Part shown: piece after piece, positions 1 through 8,914 of the stretch
Layout: the number at the start of each line of letters is the position of its first letter
Position numbering within the stretch: the first letter of the stretch is position 1
Origin: Saccharothrix carnea
GTDB lineage: Bacteria > Actinomycetota > Actinomycetes > Mycobacteriales > Pseudonocardiaceae
Direction: 5' to 3'
DNA: 64,000 nt
Assembly (NCBI RefSeq): GCF_003014735.1
Contig: NZ_PYAX01000009.1
Coordinates: forward strand, 1 to 64,000
Notes under the pieces: generated by a model
What the model was told of the DNA's origin: nothing
Databases searched by the model: none
Seen by the model: the letters and a program-made list of their open reading frames with translations, nothing else
Position numbers and translations under genes: made by a program

Positions 1-42
1 TCCGGCATCGCCCGCCTCCACAACCTCGCTCTCACCGGCTGA
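1..42 (+). CDS. 3' end of an unidentified gene (partial)
   Basis: The first 42 bases can be read as a codon run ending ...RLHNLALTG followed by TGA. Only 13 residues lie inside the window, so neither the reading frame nor the family can be confirmed. It could be the end of a real gene that enters from the left, or chance. Confidence 0.2.
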   Translation, partial: SGIARLHNLALTG

Positions 43-394
43 CCAAGAAGCCCCGAGCCGCCAACCGCAAGATCAGTTACGTGACAACCCTTAGGGGAGA
101 CAAGGCCACGTCCACCGGGGCTGGACCGTGCCGGAAACCGAGCGAACCGTCCTGACCTGATTCCAACATGTCACGGCCGTTACTGCCGGTGACATCTGCA
201 TGCTCGAACGGTTAACCCGATCGTGACCTGCGGCCTTCCCTCGACGTGCCCGTCGTCAACAACCCGCAAAGGACCCGATCGAGGGCGTCAAGAACTCGTC
301 AGTCCGTCCGGAACACGCCTCGCGTTGATACACCCTTCTCGGTGTCGCGGTCCCACGAACGAGGGCTGCTCGGAGTCGGGAAGGGAGCACGCTC
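43..394. other. kdp leader region
   Basis: This 350-base non-coding stretch lies between the gene end at the left edge and the kdp operon. It holds the 16-base KdpE-type repeat at 286-301, followed by a TTGATAC-like -10 candidate near 325-331. A Shine-Dalgarno-like GGAAGGGAG sits at 379-387, just before the first small ORF. A long reading frame covers part of it but has no recognisable protein content. Confidence 0.5.
286..301 (+). promoter_or_regulatory. KdpE-type direct-repeat box upstream of kdp
   Basis: The sequence CGTCA-AGAACT-CGTCA has two CGTCA half-sites 11 bp apart, the spacing of tandem sites used by OmpR/PhoB-family regulators. Nearly the same 16-mer occurs upstream of two RCK genes in this window (10934-10949 and 16714-16729). 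The link to KdpE is inferred from its position in front of the kdp operon. Confidence 0.6.
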
Positions 395-478
395 ATGGCC
401 GATCTGGCCTACGCGTTGCTGCTGATCGGTGTGTTCGCTCTATTGGCGCTCTGCGTGCGCGGACTGGAGCGGTTGTGA
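395..478 (+). CDS. 27-aa membrane peptide preceding kdpF
   Basis: This tiny ORF (MADLAYALLLIGVFALLALC, then VRGLERL) is one hydrophobic helix followed by a basic tail. It has a good Shine-Dalgarno sequence (GGAAGGGAG, 379-387), and its TGA overlaps the GTG start of kdpF, so the two are translationally coupled. Similar short ORFs are found in front of kdpF in other actinobacteria. A role as an accessory or stabilising subunit of the Kdp complex is plausible but not shown by the sequence. Confidence 0.6.
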   Translation: MADLAYALLLIGVFALLALCVRGLERL

Positions 479-576
479 ACGGCATCGGGGTGGTGGCCAA
501 CGTCGTCGGAGGCGTGCTGGCCCTGCTGTTGATCGGGTACCTGTTCGTCGCGCTGATCCGTCCGGAGAAGTTCTGA
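475..576 (+). CDS. kdpF: K+-transporting ATPase subunit KdpF
   Basis: A 33-residue peptide that starts with GTG and is almost entirely one transmembrane helix (VVGGVLALLLIGYLFVALIR), ending in the KdpF-type tail RPEKF. In known Kdp complexes KdpF is a small lipid-like subunit that stabilises KdpA and KdpB. Its stop overlaps the ATG of kdpA (TGATG, 574-578). The length and C-terminal PEKF are typical of the family. Confidence 0.9.
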   Translation: MNGIGVVANVVGGVLALLLIGYLFVALIRPEKF

Positions 577-2198
577 TGTCCTCGACCGTGGCCGGCCTGC
601 TCCAGGTCGGCCTGCTGATCGCCGCCCTGGCCGTGGTGTACCGGCCTTTCGGTGACTACATGGCCCGCGTCTACACCAGTACTAAGCACCTCGGTGTCGA
701 ACGCGCGGTCTACAAGGTCGCGCGTGTCGACCCTGGCTCCGAGCAACGATGGGGCACCTACGCGCTGGGCGTCCTCGGGTTTTCCTTCGTCGGCGTGGCC
801 CTGCTCTACGTGCTGCAACGCGTGCAGTCGGTGCTGCCATGGGACTTCGGCCGCGGGAACGTGCCGCCGGGGATGGCGTTCAACACGGCGGTCAGCTTCG
901 TGACCAACACGAACTGGCAGTCCTACGTGCCCGAGACCGTCATGGGCCACACCGTGCAGATGGTGGGCCTGACGGTGCAGAACTTCGTGTCCGCCGCGGT
1001 CGGCATGGCCGTCGCCGTCGCCCTGGTGCGCGGATTCCTGCGGCACCGGACCGATCGGTTGGGCAACTTCTGGGTCGACCTTACCCGCGGTGTCGTGCGC
1101 ATCCTGCTGCCGGTGGCGTTCGCGTTCGCCATCCTGCTGGTCGCCACGGGTGTGGTGATGAGCCTGAAGTCCGGTGTGGACGTCGACGGGCAGACCGTGG
1201 CGACCGCGCCGGTGGCGAGCCAGGAGGCGATCAAGGAGCTGGGCACCAACGGCGGCGGGGTGCTCAACGCCAACTCCGCCCACCCGTTCGAGAACCCCAA
1301 CGCCTGGTCCAACCTGATCGAGATCTTCCTGATCCTGGTCATCCCGGTGTCGTTGACCCGCACCTTCGGCACGATGGTCGGCGAGCGCAAGCAGGGTTAC
1401 GTGCTGTTGGGCGTGATGGGCGCGTTGTGGAGCGCGATGCTCGCCGTCATCTGGGCCGCCGAAGCGCACGGCCTGCGTGCCCTGGAGGGCAAGGAACTGC
1501 GGTTCGGCGTCCCCGGCAGCGCGCTGTTCGCCAACTCGACCACCGGGACGTCGACCGGCGCGGTGAACTCGATGCACGACAGCTTCACCGGCCTGGGCGG
1601 TGGGGGCGCGCTGCTGAACATGCTGTTCGGCGAGATGACACCGGGCGGCGTCGGCACCGGCCTCTACAGCATCCTGGTCATGGCGGTGATCGCGATGTTC
1701 CTGGCCGGGCTGATGGTCGGCCGGACCCCGGAGTACCTGGGCAAGAAGCTCGGCCGCCGTGAGGTGACCGCCGCCGCGGTGTCGATCCTGGCCATGCCGA
1801 CCGTGCTGCTGATCGGCGCGGGCGTCGCCGCGCTCCTGCCGTCGACAGCCGACGCCTTGAACAACCCCGGCGAGCACGGCCTGTCGGAGATCCTCTACGC
1901 CTACGCGTCGGCGTCGAACAACAACGGCAGTGCCTTCGCCGGCATCACCGTCACCTCCGACTGGTTCCAGGCGTCGCTGGGCGTGTGCATGGCGCTGGGC
2001 CGGTTCGTGCCGATCATCGCCGTGCTCGCCTTGGCCGGTTCCCTGGCAGCGCAGCGGAAAGTCCCGGTGACCGCGGGCACCCTGCCGACCACCGGCCCGC
2101 TGTTCGCCACGTTGCTGGCCGGGGCGATCGTGCTGGTCGCCGCGCTGACCTTCGTTCCCGCTCTCGCCCTCGGCCCTATCGCGGAGGCCCTGCTGTGA
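576..2198 (+). CDS. kdpA: K+-transporting ATPase, K+-channel subunit KdpA
   Basis: A 540-residue polytopic membrane protein, the K+-selective subunit of the high-affinity KdpFABC pump. It belongs to the superfamily of K+ transporters with four pore loops. Matching segments are visible, such as [36 protein letters not shown] and [16 protein letters not shown]. The start is the ATG that overlaps the kdpF stop, and the TGA overlaps the GTG of kdpB. Length is normal for KdpA and the frame is intact. Confidence 0.97.
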   Translation: MSSTVAGLLQVGLLIAALAVVYRPFGDYMARVYTSTKHLGVERAVYKVARVDPGSEQRWGTYALGVLGFSFVGVALLYVLQRVQSVLPWDFGRGNVPPGMAFNTAVSFVTNTNWQSYVPETVMGHTVQMVGLTVQNFVSAAVGMAVAVALVRGFLRHRTDRLGNFWVDLTRGVVRILLPVAFAFAILLVATGVVMSLKSGVDVDGQTVATAPVASQEAIKELGTNGGGVLNANSAHPFENPNAWSNLIEIFLILVIPVSLTRTFGTMVGERKQGYVLLGVMGALWSAMLAVIWAAEAHGLRALEGKELRFGVPGSALFANSTTGTSTGAVNSMHDSFTGLGGGGALLNMLFGEMTPGGVGTGLYSILVMAVIAMFLAGLMVGRTPEYLGKKLGRREVTAAAVSILAMPTVLLIGAGVAALLPSTADALNNPGEHGLSEILYAYASASNNNGSAFAGITVTSDWFQASLGVCMALGRFVPIIAVLALAGSLAAQRKVPVTAGTLPTTGPLFATLLAGAIVLVAALTFVPALALGPIAEALL

Positions 2199-4255
2199 CC
2201 ACCACCACCACCACCGAACACCCGCAGCGGACGCCGGAGGAAGTCCGCGAACGCCATGCGCAGAACCTGGGCCACCAGGTCGCGGGGGGTGTCTTCAACC
2301 CCCGACAGCTACTTACATCGTTCCCGGAGGCGCTGCGCAAGCTCGATCCGCGCCACCAGGCGCGCAACCCCGTCATGTTCGTCGTCTGGGTCGGCTCACT
2401 GCTGGTCACGGTGTTCGCCGTCGGTGACCCGAGTGTGTTCACCGTCGCGGTGGCGGTGTGGCTGTGGTTGACCGTGCTGTTCGCCAACCTCGCCGAGGCG
2501 GTGGCCGAGGGGCGGGGCAAGGCCCAGGCCGAGTCGCTGCGCAAGGCCAAGACCGACGCCGTCGCGCACCTGACCGACGGCCGTACCGTCGCGGGCACCG
2601 AGCTGAAGGTCGGCGACCTGGTCGTGGTCGAGGCCGGCCAGGTCATCCCCGGTGACGGCGACGTGGTCGAAGGCATCGCCACCGTCGACGAGTCCGCCAT
2701 CACCGGCGAGTCCGCGCCTGTCATCCGCGAGTCGGGAGGTGACCGGTCGGCTGTCACGGGCGGCACGACCGTGCTGTCGGACCGGATCGTCGTGCGCATC
2801 ACGGCCAAGCCGGGCGAGACGTTCGTCGACCGGATGATCGCACTCGTGGAGGGCGCCCAGCGGCAGAAGACGCCCAACGAGATCGCCCTGACCATCCTGC
2901 TGTCCACACTGACGATCATCTTCCTGCTCGCGGTCGTGGCCCTCCAGCCGTTCGCCGTGTACTCCGGCGGCGAGCAGTCGGTGATCGTGCTGACCGCCCT
3001 GCTGGTGTGCCTCATCCCGACCACCATCGGGGCGCTGCTCTCCGCGATCGGCATCGCCGGCATGGACCGGCTCGTGCAGCGCAACGTCCTGGCCACCTCC
3101 GGCAAGGCCGTGGAAGCCGCAGGCGACGTGGACACGCTGCTGCTGGACAAGACCGGCACTATCACGTGGGGCAATCGACGTGCCACCGAGCTGATCCCCA
3201 CACCCGGCACGACCCTCGACGCCCTGGTGGACGCCTCCCGCCTGTCGTCCCTGGCCGACGGCACCCCCGAAGGCCGCAGCGTGGTCGAGCTGTGCGCAGT
3301 CGAGCACAGCCGTCCGGCGGAAGCGGACGAGCACGAGAAGACCGGCGAGTTCGTCCCCTTCACCGCCCAGACCCGCATGAGCGGCATCGACCTCGACGGC
3401 CGGCGCATCCGCAAGGGTGCGGCGAGCGCGTTCACCCTCGGCGAGTCCACGAAGGCCGTGGTGGACGAGATCAGCGCGCAGGGCGGCACGCCGCTGGTAG
3501 TGGCCGAGGACGATCGTGTCCTCGGCGTCATCCGGCTGTCCGATGTGGTCAAGCCGGGGATGCGGGAGCGGTTCGCCGAGCTGCGCGCGATGGGGATCCG
3601 CACGGTGATGGTGACCGGCGACAACCCGCTCACCGCCAAGGCGATCGCGGCCGAGGCCGGGGTGGACGACTTCCTCGCCGAGGCCAAGCCCGAGGACAAG
3701 ATGGCGCTGATCCGCCGCGAGCAGGAGGGCGGCAAGCTCGTCGCGATGACCGGTGACGGCACCAACGACGCACCCGCGCTGGCGCAGTCCGACGTGGGCG
3801 TGGCGATGAACACCGGCACCTCGGCCGCCAAGGAGGCCGGGAACATGGTGGACCTGGACTCCGACCCGACGAAGCTGATCGAGATCGTGGAGATCGGCAA
3901 GCAGTTGCTGATCACCCGTGGCGCGCTGACCACGTTCAGCGTGGCCAACGACCTGGCGAAGTACTTCGCGATCCTCCCCGCCATGTTCGCGGCGATCTAC
4001 CCGCAGCTGGACAAGCTGAACATCATGCACCTGGGCTCGCCGCAATCGGCGATCCTCTCCGCGCTGATCTTCAACGCGCTGATCATCGTCGTGCTGATCC
4101 CGCTCGCATTGCGCGGCGTGCGGTACAAGCCGTCCAGCGCCTCGGCGTTGCTCCGGCGCAACCTGCTGGTCTACGGCCTGGGCGGCGTGGTCACGCCGTT
4201 CGCCGGGATCTGGCTGATCGACCTCCTCGTCCGACTCATCCCCGGGATCGCCTGA
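2195..4255 (+). CDS. kdpB: K+-transporting P-type ATPase, ATP-binding subunit KdpB
   Basis: A 686-residue P-type ATPase that powers K+ uptake through KdpA. The phosphorylation motif DKTGT is present with the aspartate at about residue 318. TGES (actuator domain), the hinge motif [13 protein letters not shown] and the KdpB signature [13 protein letters not shown] are also visible. Translation starts at GTG overlapping the kdpA stop and begins with a run of six threonines. There are no missing catalytic residues and the length is normal. Confidence 0.97.
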   Translation: MTTTTTTEHPQRTPEEVRERHAQNLGHQVAGGVFNPRQLLTSFPEALRKLDPRHQARNPVMFVVWVGSLLVTVFAVGDPSVFTVAVAVWLWLTVLFANLAEAVAEGRGKAQAESLRKAKTDAVAHLTDGRTVAGTELKVGDLVVVEAGQVIPGDGDVVEGIATVDESAITGESAPVIRESGGDRSAVTGGTTVLSDRIVVRITAKPGETFVDRMIALVEGAQRQKTPNEIALTILLSTLTIIFLLAVVALQPFAVYSGGEQSVIVLTALLVCLIPTTIGALLSAIGIAGMDRLVQRNVLATSGKAVEAAGDVDTLLLDKTGTITWGNRRATELIPTPGTTLDALVDASRLSSLADGTPEGRSVVELCAVEHSRPAEADEHEKTGEFVPFTAQTRMSGIDLDGRRIRKGAASAFTLGESTKAVVDEISAQGGTPLVVAEDDRVLGVIRLSDVVKPGMRERFAELRAMGIRTVMVTGDNPLTAKAIAAEAGVDDFLAEAKPEDKMALIRREQEGGKLVAMTGDGTNDAPALAQSDVGVAMNTGTSAAKEAGNMVDLDSDPTKLIEIVEIGKQLLITRGALTTFSVANDLAKYFAILPAMFAAIYPQLDKLNIMHLGSPQSAILSALIFNALIIVVLIPLALRGVRYKPSSASALLRRNLLVYGLGGVVTPFAGIWLIDLLVRLIPGIA

Positions 4256-4256
4256 C

Positions 4257-4799
4257 ATGACCTCCTTCGCCAAACAGGCACTGGCCGGACTGCGCGTCCT
4301 GCTCGTGCTCACCGTCATCACCGGCGTGCTCTACCCCGCCGCGGTGTGGGCGGTGTCCCGCCTGCCCGGCCTGCACGCCAACGCCGAAGCCGCGGACACC
4401 ACCTCGGTCGCCGTGCCACGCGAGGGGGAGCAGTGGTTCGTGGCCCGACCCTCGGCCGCCACGCTGCCCGCGTCCGGCGGCTCCAACAAGGGCGAGCGCA
4501 ACACCGACTACGACGCCGTCATCGCCGAACGCCGCACCGAGATCGCCCAGCGCGAGAGCGTAGGTCAGGACCGCGTGCCCCCGGACGCGGTCACCGCCTC
4601 GGCGTCCGGCCTGGACCCGCACATCAGCACCGCCTACGCCCTGCTCCAGGTGCCGCGCGTGGCGCGGGAGAACGGCCTGCCCGAGGACCGGGTACGGGAG
4701 TTGGTCGCCGAGCACACCGACGGCCGCGCGTTGGGCTTCCTCGGCGAACCGGGGGTCAACGTCACCGCCCTCAACCGGGCACTTGACTCAGCGACATGA
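4257..4799 (+). CDS. kdpC: K+-transporting ATPase subunit KdpC
   Basis: A 180-residue subunit with one N-terminal membrane helix (LLVLTVITGVLYPAAVWAV) and an extracytoplasmic domain. It carries family motifs SGLDPHIS, YALLQVPRVA and LGFLGEPGVNV. KdpC is needed for assembly and activity of the pump. The ATG starts one base after the kdpB stop. It is the last structural gene of the pump and is followed closely by kdpD. Confidence 0.96.
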   Translation: MTSFAKQALAGLRVLLVLTVITGVLYPAAVWAVSRLPGLHANAEAADTTSVAVPREGEQWFVARPSAATLPASGGSNKGERNTDYDAVIAERRTEIAQRESVGQDRVPPDAVTASASGLDPHISTAYALLQVPRVARENGLPEDRVRELVAEHTDGRALGFLGEPGVNVTALNRALDSAT

Positions 4800-4848
4800 G
4801 GCTGGAAGGGGGCCGCTGTTCCGCAGTCCCCTTCACCTACCGGAACCG

Positions 4849-7437
4849 ATGGGGATGAAAGAGCACACTGGAGCCGTGGACGGTAAGCGCAAGCGCGGTG
4901 AACTGCGGATCTACCTGGGCGCCGCGCCCGGCGTGGGCAAGACCTACGCCATGCTCGGCGAGGCTCACCGGCGTCGCGAACGCGGCACCGACGTCGTGAT
5001 CGGGCTGGTCGAGACCCACGGCCGGGACAAGACCGCCGCCCTGGTGGACGGACTGGAGGTCGTCCCGCGTCGCGAGGTGCACTACCGGGGCGCGAGCGTC
5101 ACCGAGATGGACATCGACGCGCTCCTGGCCCGCGCGCCCGAGGTGGCGGTCGTGGACGAGTTGGCGCACACCAACGTGCCTGGCTCCCGCAACACCAAGC
5201 GCTGGCAGGACGTGGAGGAGCTGCTGGCCGCGGGCATCGACGTGCTGTCCACGGTCAACGTGCAGCACCTGGAGTCGCTCAACGACGTGGTCCGACGCAT
5301 CACCGGCGTCGAGCAGCACGAGACCGTGCCCGACGAGGTCGTGCGCCGCGCCGAGCAGGTCGAGCTGGTCGACCTGACCCCGGAGGCGCTGCGCCGCCGG
5401 CTGGCGCACGGCAACGTCTACGCCGCGCACAAGATCGACGCGGCGCTGGGCAACTACTTCCGGGTCGGCAACCTCACCGCGCTGCGCGAGCTGGCCCTGC
5501 TGTGGCTGGCCGACCAGGTCGACGTGGCGTTGCAGCGCTACCGCACCGAGCAGCGCATCACCGACACCTGGGAGGCCCGCGAACGGATCGTGGTGGCCGT
5601 CACCGGCGGCCCGGAGAGCGAGACGCTGATCCGCCGCGCCCGCCGCATCGCCGTGCGGGCCGGAGCCGAACTGCTGGTCGTGCACGTCCTGCGGGGTGAC
5701 GGGCTGACCGGGCCGCCGCCGGACTCCGTCGCGGCGTTGCGCAAGGTTACCGAGAACGTCGGCGCGACCTTCCACACCGTGGTCGGCGACGACGTGCCGA
5801 CCGCGTTGCTGGAGTTCGCCCGCGGTGTCAACGCCACCCAACTCGTGCTGGGCACCTCGCGCCGCTCGCGCCTGGCACGGGTGTTCGACGAGGGCATCGG
5901 AGCCACGGTGGTGCAGGCGTCCGGTCCGATCGACGTGCACATGGTCACCCACGCCCAAGCCCGCCGGGGACTGAGCTGGCGCCTGGACCGCAGCGCGCTG
6001 ACCCGGTCGCGCCGCCTGCTCGGATGGGCACTGGCACCGCTGCTACCCGCCGCGGTCGCGGCTCTGGGCGTGCTGACCAGGCACGAGGTGTCGTTCTCCA
6101 CCGACCTCATCGGGTTCTTCCTGGCCACCGTCGTGGTAGCGCTGGTCGGCGGGCTGTGGCCCGCCATCGCTGCCGCCCTGCTGGGCGCGGGCCTGCTGAA
6201 CTTCTTCTTCACCGAGCCCTATCACAGCCTGGCCGTGGCGACCCCGGAGAACCTGGTCACGCTGGTCGCGATGCTGGTCGTGGCGGTGTTGGTGGCCCTG
6301 GTGGTGGACCGGGCCGCCAGGCTGGCGGAGCAGGGCGCGCGGGCCCGCACCGAGGCAGCCCTGCTCGCCTCCTACGCCCGAACGGTCCTGACCAGCCCCT
6401 ACCCGCTGGCGCGGTTGCTGGAGAAGGTGCGGGAGAACTTCAACCTGGAGTCGGTGGCACTGCTGGAACGCCACGCCGGCGAGTGGGAACGGGTGGCCTG
6501 CGTCGGCCCGCAACCGTGCGACGAGCCCGACGAGGCCGACGTCGACGTGCCGGTGACCGCCGACGTCCACCTCGCGCTGCGCGGACGCACGCTGCCGGCC
6601 GGTGACCAGCGGGCGCTGGAAGCCGCCGCCGGACAGGCCCTGCTGGCACTGCGGCAGCAGCGCATGGCCGCCGAGACCGCCGACGCCCAGCGGCGTGCCG
6701 AGACCACCGAACTGCGCACCGCGATCCTCTCCGCAGTCGGCCACGACCTGCGCACCCCGCTCACCTCGATCAAAGCCGCCATCGGCAGCCTGCGCGACCC
6801 GCAACTGCGCCTGACGCCCGAGGACACCGCCGAGTTGCTGGAGACCGTCGAGACCTCCGCCGACCGCCTGACCGGGTTGATCGACAACCTGCTGGACTCC
6901 TCGCGCCTGGCCACCGGCGCGGTCGCGCCGCGGCTACGCCCGATCACCTACGACGAAGCCGTCGGCCGCGCGCTGGCCGGCATCGACGAACGCGCGGCCG
7001 TGGCCGTGGACGTGCCCGAAGACCTGCCACCGATCGCGGCCGACGTGGGCTTGCTCGAACGCGTCGTGGCCAACGTCGTGGACAACGCACTGCGCCACGG
7101 CCGGCTTACCCCGCGCCGCCCGGTCGACGTCGACGGCGACGGCCGCATCACCACCGACGAACCGGAGATCGCACTGCGCGCCAGCGCCCACGGCGACGAG
7201 GTCGAGCTGCGCGTGGTCGATCACGGTCCAGGCCTGCCGAAGAACACCGCGGACACTGTCTTCGCCCCTTTCCAACGCCTGGGCGACCGGGACAACATCC
7301 CCGGCGTCGGGCTGGGCTTGAGCGTGGCCAAGGGGTTCACCGACGCCATGGGCGGCACCATCACCGCCGAGGACACCCCCGGCGGCGGCCTGACCATCGT
7401 CCTGTCCTTCCCCGTGGCTGAGGCGGTACCGGCATGA
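4849..7437 (+). CDS. kdpD: K+-sensing histidine kinase KdpD
   Basis: An 862-residue membrane sensor kinase. Domains in order: an N-terminal KdpD domain with Walker A GAAPGVGKT (residues 24-32) and VVDELAHTNVPGS; a universal-stress-like domain; a four-helix DUF4118 membrane block starting near LLGWALAPLLPAAVAAL; a dimerisation domain with the phospho-acceptor in SAVGHDLRTPLTS (His632); and a C-terminal ATPase domain with NVVDNALRHG and GLGLSVAKG. An unusual loop, DVDGDGRITTDE (residues 760-771), matches the canonical EF-hand spacing exactly and sits just after the N box. The frame is also open upstream to a TTG at 4783, overlapping kdpC. ATG 4849 or 4855 gives a start closer to other KdpDs, but no strong ribosome-binding site decides it. 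Confidence 0.93.
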   Translation: MGMKEHTGAVDGKRKRGELRIYLGAAPGVGKTYAMLGEAHRRRERGTDVVIGLVETHGRDKTAALVDGLEVVPRREVHYRGASVTEMDIDALLARAPEVAVVDELAHTNVPGSRNTKRWQDVEELLAAGIDVLSTVNVQHLESLNDVVRRITGVEQHETVPDEVVRRAEQVELVDLTPEALRRRLAHGNVYAAHKIDAALGNYFRVGNLTALRELALLWLADQVDVALQRYRTEQRITDTWEARERIVVAVTGGPESETLIRRARRIAVRAGAELLVVHVLRGDGLTGPPPDSVAALRKVTENVGATFHTVVGDDVPTALLEFARGVNATQLVLGTSRRSRLARVFDEGIGATVVQASGPIDVHMVTHAQARRGLSWRLDRSALTRSRRLLGWALAPLLPAAVAALGVLTRHEVSFSTDLIGFFLATVVVALVGGLWPAIAAALLGAGLLNFFFTEPYHSLAVATPENLVTLVAMLVVAVLVALVVDRAARLAEQGARARTEAALLASYARTVLTSPYPLARLLEKVRENFNLESVALLERHAGEWERVACVGPQPCDEPDEADVDVPVTADVHLALRGRTLPAGDQRALEAAAGQALLALRQQRMAAETADAQRRAETTELRTAILSAVGHDLRTPLTSIKAAIGSLRDPQLRLTPEDTAELLETVETSADRLTGLIDNLLDSSRLATGAVAPRLRPITYDEAVGRALAGIDERAAVAVDVPEDLPPIAADVGLLERVVANVVDNALRHGRLTPRRPVDVDGDGRITTDEPEIALRASAHGDEVELRVVDHGPGLPKNTADTVFAPFQRLGDRDNIPGVGLGLSVAKGFTDAMGGTITAEDTPGGGLTIVLSFPVAEAVPA

Positions 7438-8114
7438 CCACCACCATTCTCATCGTGGACGACGAGCCGCAGCTCGTCCGCGCGCTGCGTATCAACCTGT
7501 CCGCCCGCGGCTACCGGGTCCTCACCGCGCACAACGGGGCCACGGCGTTGAAACAGGCCGCCGAGGGACACCCGGACCTGGTAGTACTGGATCTGGGCTT
7601 GCCGGACATGGACGGCGCCGAGGTCATCATCGGTCTACGCGGGTGGAGCACCGTGCCGATCGTCGTGCTCTCCGCCCGCCCGGACTCCGCTGGCAAGGTC
7701 CGAGTCCTGGACGCCGGCGCCGACGACTACATGACCAAGCCATTCGGCATGGAGGAACTGCTCGCGCGCCTACGCGCCGCGCTGCGTCGCGCGACGGTGC
7801 AGGACACGCGCGAACCGGTCGTGCGGACCGCGTCGTTCACCGTCGACCTGGCCGTGAAGAAGGTGTACCGCGACGACGTCGAAGTGCACCTGACCCCCAC
7901 CGAGTGGGGTGTGCTGGAGATCCTCGCCCGCAGCGACGGCAAGCTCGTTCCCCAGAAGCAGTTGCTGCAACAGGTCTGGGGAGAGCACTACACCACCGAG
8001 ACGCACTACCTGCGTGTCTACATGGCCCAGTTGCGACGCAAGCTCGAACCCGTCCCCTCCCAGCCTCGCCATCTGCTGACCGAACCCGGCATGGGCTACC
8101 GCTTCGCACCCTGA
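7434..8114 (+). CDS. kdpE: Two-component response regulator KdpE
   Basis: A 226-residue OmpR-family regulator, partner of KdpD. The receiver has the acidic pair in VDDEP, the phospho-acceptor at Asp53 (VVLDLGLPDMDG) and the conserved lysine in DDYMTKPF. The C-terminal winged helix carries LTPTEWGVLEILAR and THYLRVYMAQLRRKLE. The ATG overlaps the kdpD stop (ATGA). OmpR-type regulators bind 11-bp direct repeats, which fits the three repeats found upstream of K+ genes in this window. Confidence 0.96.
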   Translation: MTTTILIVDDEPQLVRALRINLSARGYRVLTAHNGATALKQAAEGHPDLVVLDLGLPDMDGAEVIIGLRGWSTVPIVVLSARPDSAGKVRVLDAGADDYMTKPFGMEELLARLRAALRRATVQDTREPVVRTASFTVDLAVKKVYRDDVEVHLTPTEWGVLEILARSDGKLVPQKQLLQQVWGEHYTTETHYLRVYMAQLRRKLEPVPSQPRHLLTEPGMGYRFAP

Positions 8115-8118
8115 GGTC

Positions 8119-8153
8119 CCGGCATACCGACCTCGTGAGGCCGTGGTGCCGTT
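8119..8153. terminator. Imperfect hairpin between converging kdpE and trkA
   Basis: An imperfect inverted repeat (CGGCATACC...CCTC-GT-GAGG...GGTGCCG, then TTT) lies five bases after the kdpE stop. It is placed to stop transcription from the converging kdp and trk operons. The stem is interrupted, so strength is uncertain. Confidence 0.4.
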
Positions 8154-8238
8154 TGCAACACCTTGTCCGTCGGCAGCACCCGGACCGCATCGGTGGTGTC
8201 CCATCCCGGCCACCGCAACGGCCATCAGCCCGCCGGGA

Positions 8239-8914
8239 TCATTGGGCGTTGGCGAAGCGTTCGACGTCGCCGATGGTGCCGACGACGAGGACGATGTCGC
8301 CGTACATGAGCACGGTGTCGGGTGTGGCGTAGCTGAAGGTGGCCTGCGGGCCGTCGGTCTCGCGTTTGACCGAGACGATGGTGACGTCGTACTTGCCGCG
8401 CAGGTTCGACTCGCGCAGCGGCATGCCCACGACGTCTCGCGGGGGGTTTGGTCTTGGCCATGGCGTAGTCCTCGTCGACTTCGATGTAGTCGAGGATGCG
8501 GCCGGTGAGCAGGTGGGCGACGCGTTCGCCGGAGTCGTGTTCGGGCAGCACGACGTGGTGGGCGCCGACGCGTTCGAGGATGCGCCCGTGCTGGCGGCTG
8601 ACCGCTTTGGCCCAGATGTCCGTGGTGTCCATCTCGACCAGCAAGGAGGTGGTCATGATGCTGGCTTCGAGGTCGCTGCCGATGGCGACCACGACGCGTT
8701 GGAACTCCGGCACGCCGAGTTGCCGCAGGGCCTCCGCGTCCGTGCTGTCGGCGGTGACCACGTGGGGCAGTCGGCTCGCGTAGCTCTGCACGATCTTGGG
8801 GCGGTTGTCGATGGCCAGCACTTCGGCGCCCAGGCTGGTCAGCTCCAGCGCCAGTGCGCTGCCGAAACGGCCCAGGCCGATCACGGCCACAGTCTCGTTG
8901 TCCACGTCAGCCAA
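8239..8914 (-). pseudogene. trkA: Trk K+ uptake regulator TrkA/KtrA type, frameshifted
   Basis: The RCK protein that binds NAD(H) or nucleotide and gates TrkH. The N-terminal Rossmann half (VAVIGLGRFGSALA, then DIWAKAVSRQHGRIL) is in one frame. After MAKTKPP the frame is lost; the C-terminal half (RDVVGMPLRESNLRGKYDV to the stop) continues in another frame. One extra base in the G6 tract at 8441-8446 (five would restore the frame) explains the break. It is either an assembly error, a real null mutation, or homopolymer slippage. The start is TTG 8914 or GTG 8905, overlapping the trkH stop. Confidence 0.85.

Noticed and set aside
171..192. Hairpin TCACGGC...GCCGGTGA in the kdp leader as riboswitch or terminator
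   Set aside because: Short stem with a bulge and no further conserved structure; c-di-AMP (ydaO-type) riboswitch features were looked for and not seen.
393..1877. 494-residue minus-strand frame over kdpFA
   Set aside because: Lies opposite the well-supported kdp genes; its composition (many H, R, G, Q) is that of an antisense shadow in GC-rich DNA.
2176..4321. Two long minus-strand frames (over 600 codons) opposite kdpB
   Set aside because: Shadows of kdpB: low-complexity Ser/Thr/Arg or His/Gln/Asp-rich translations without any domain pattern.
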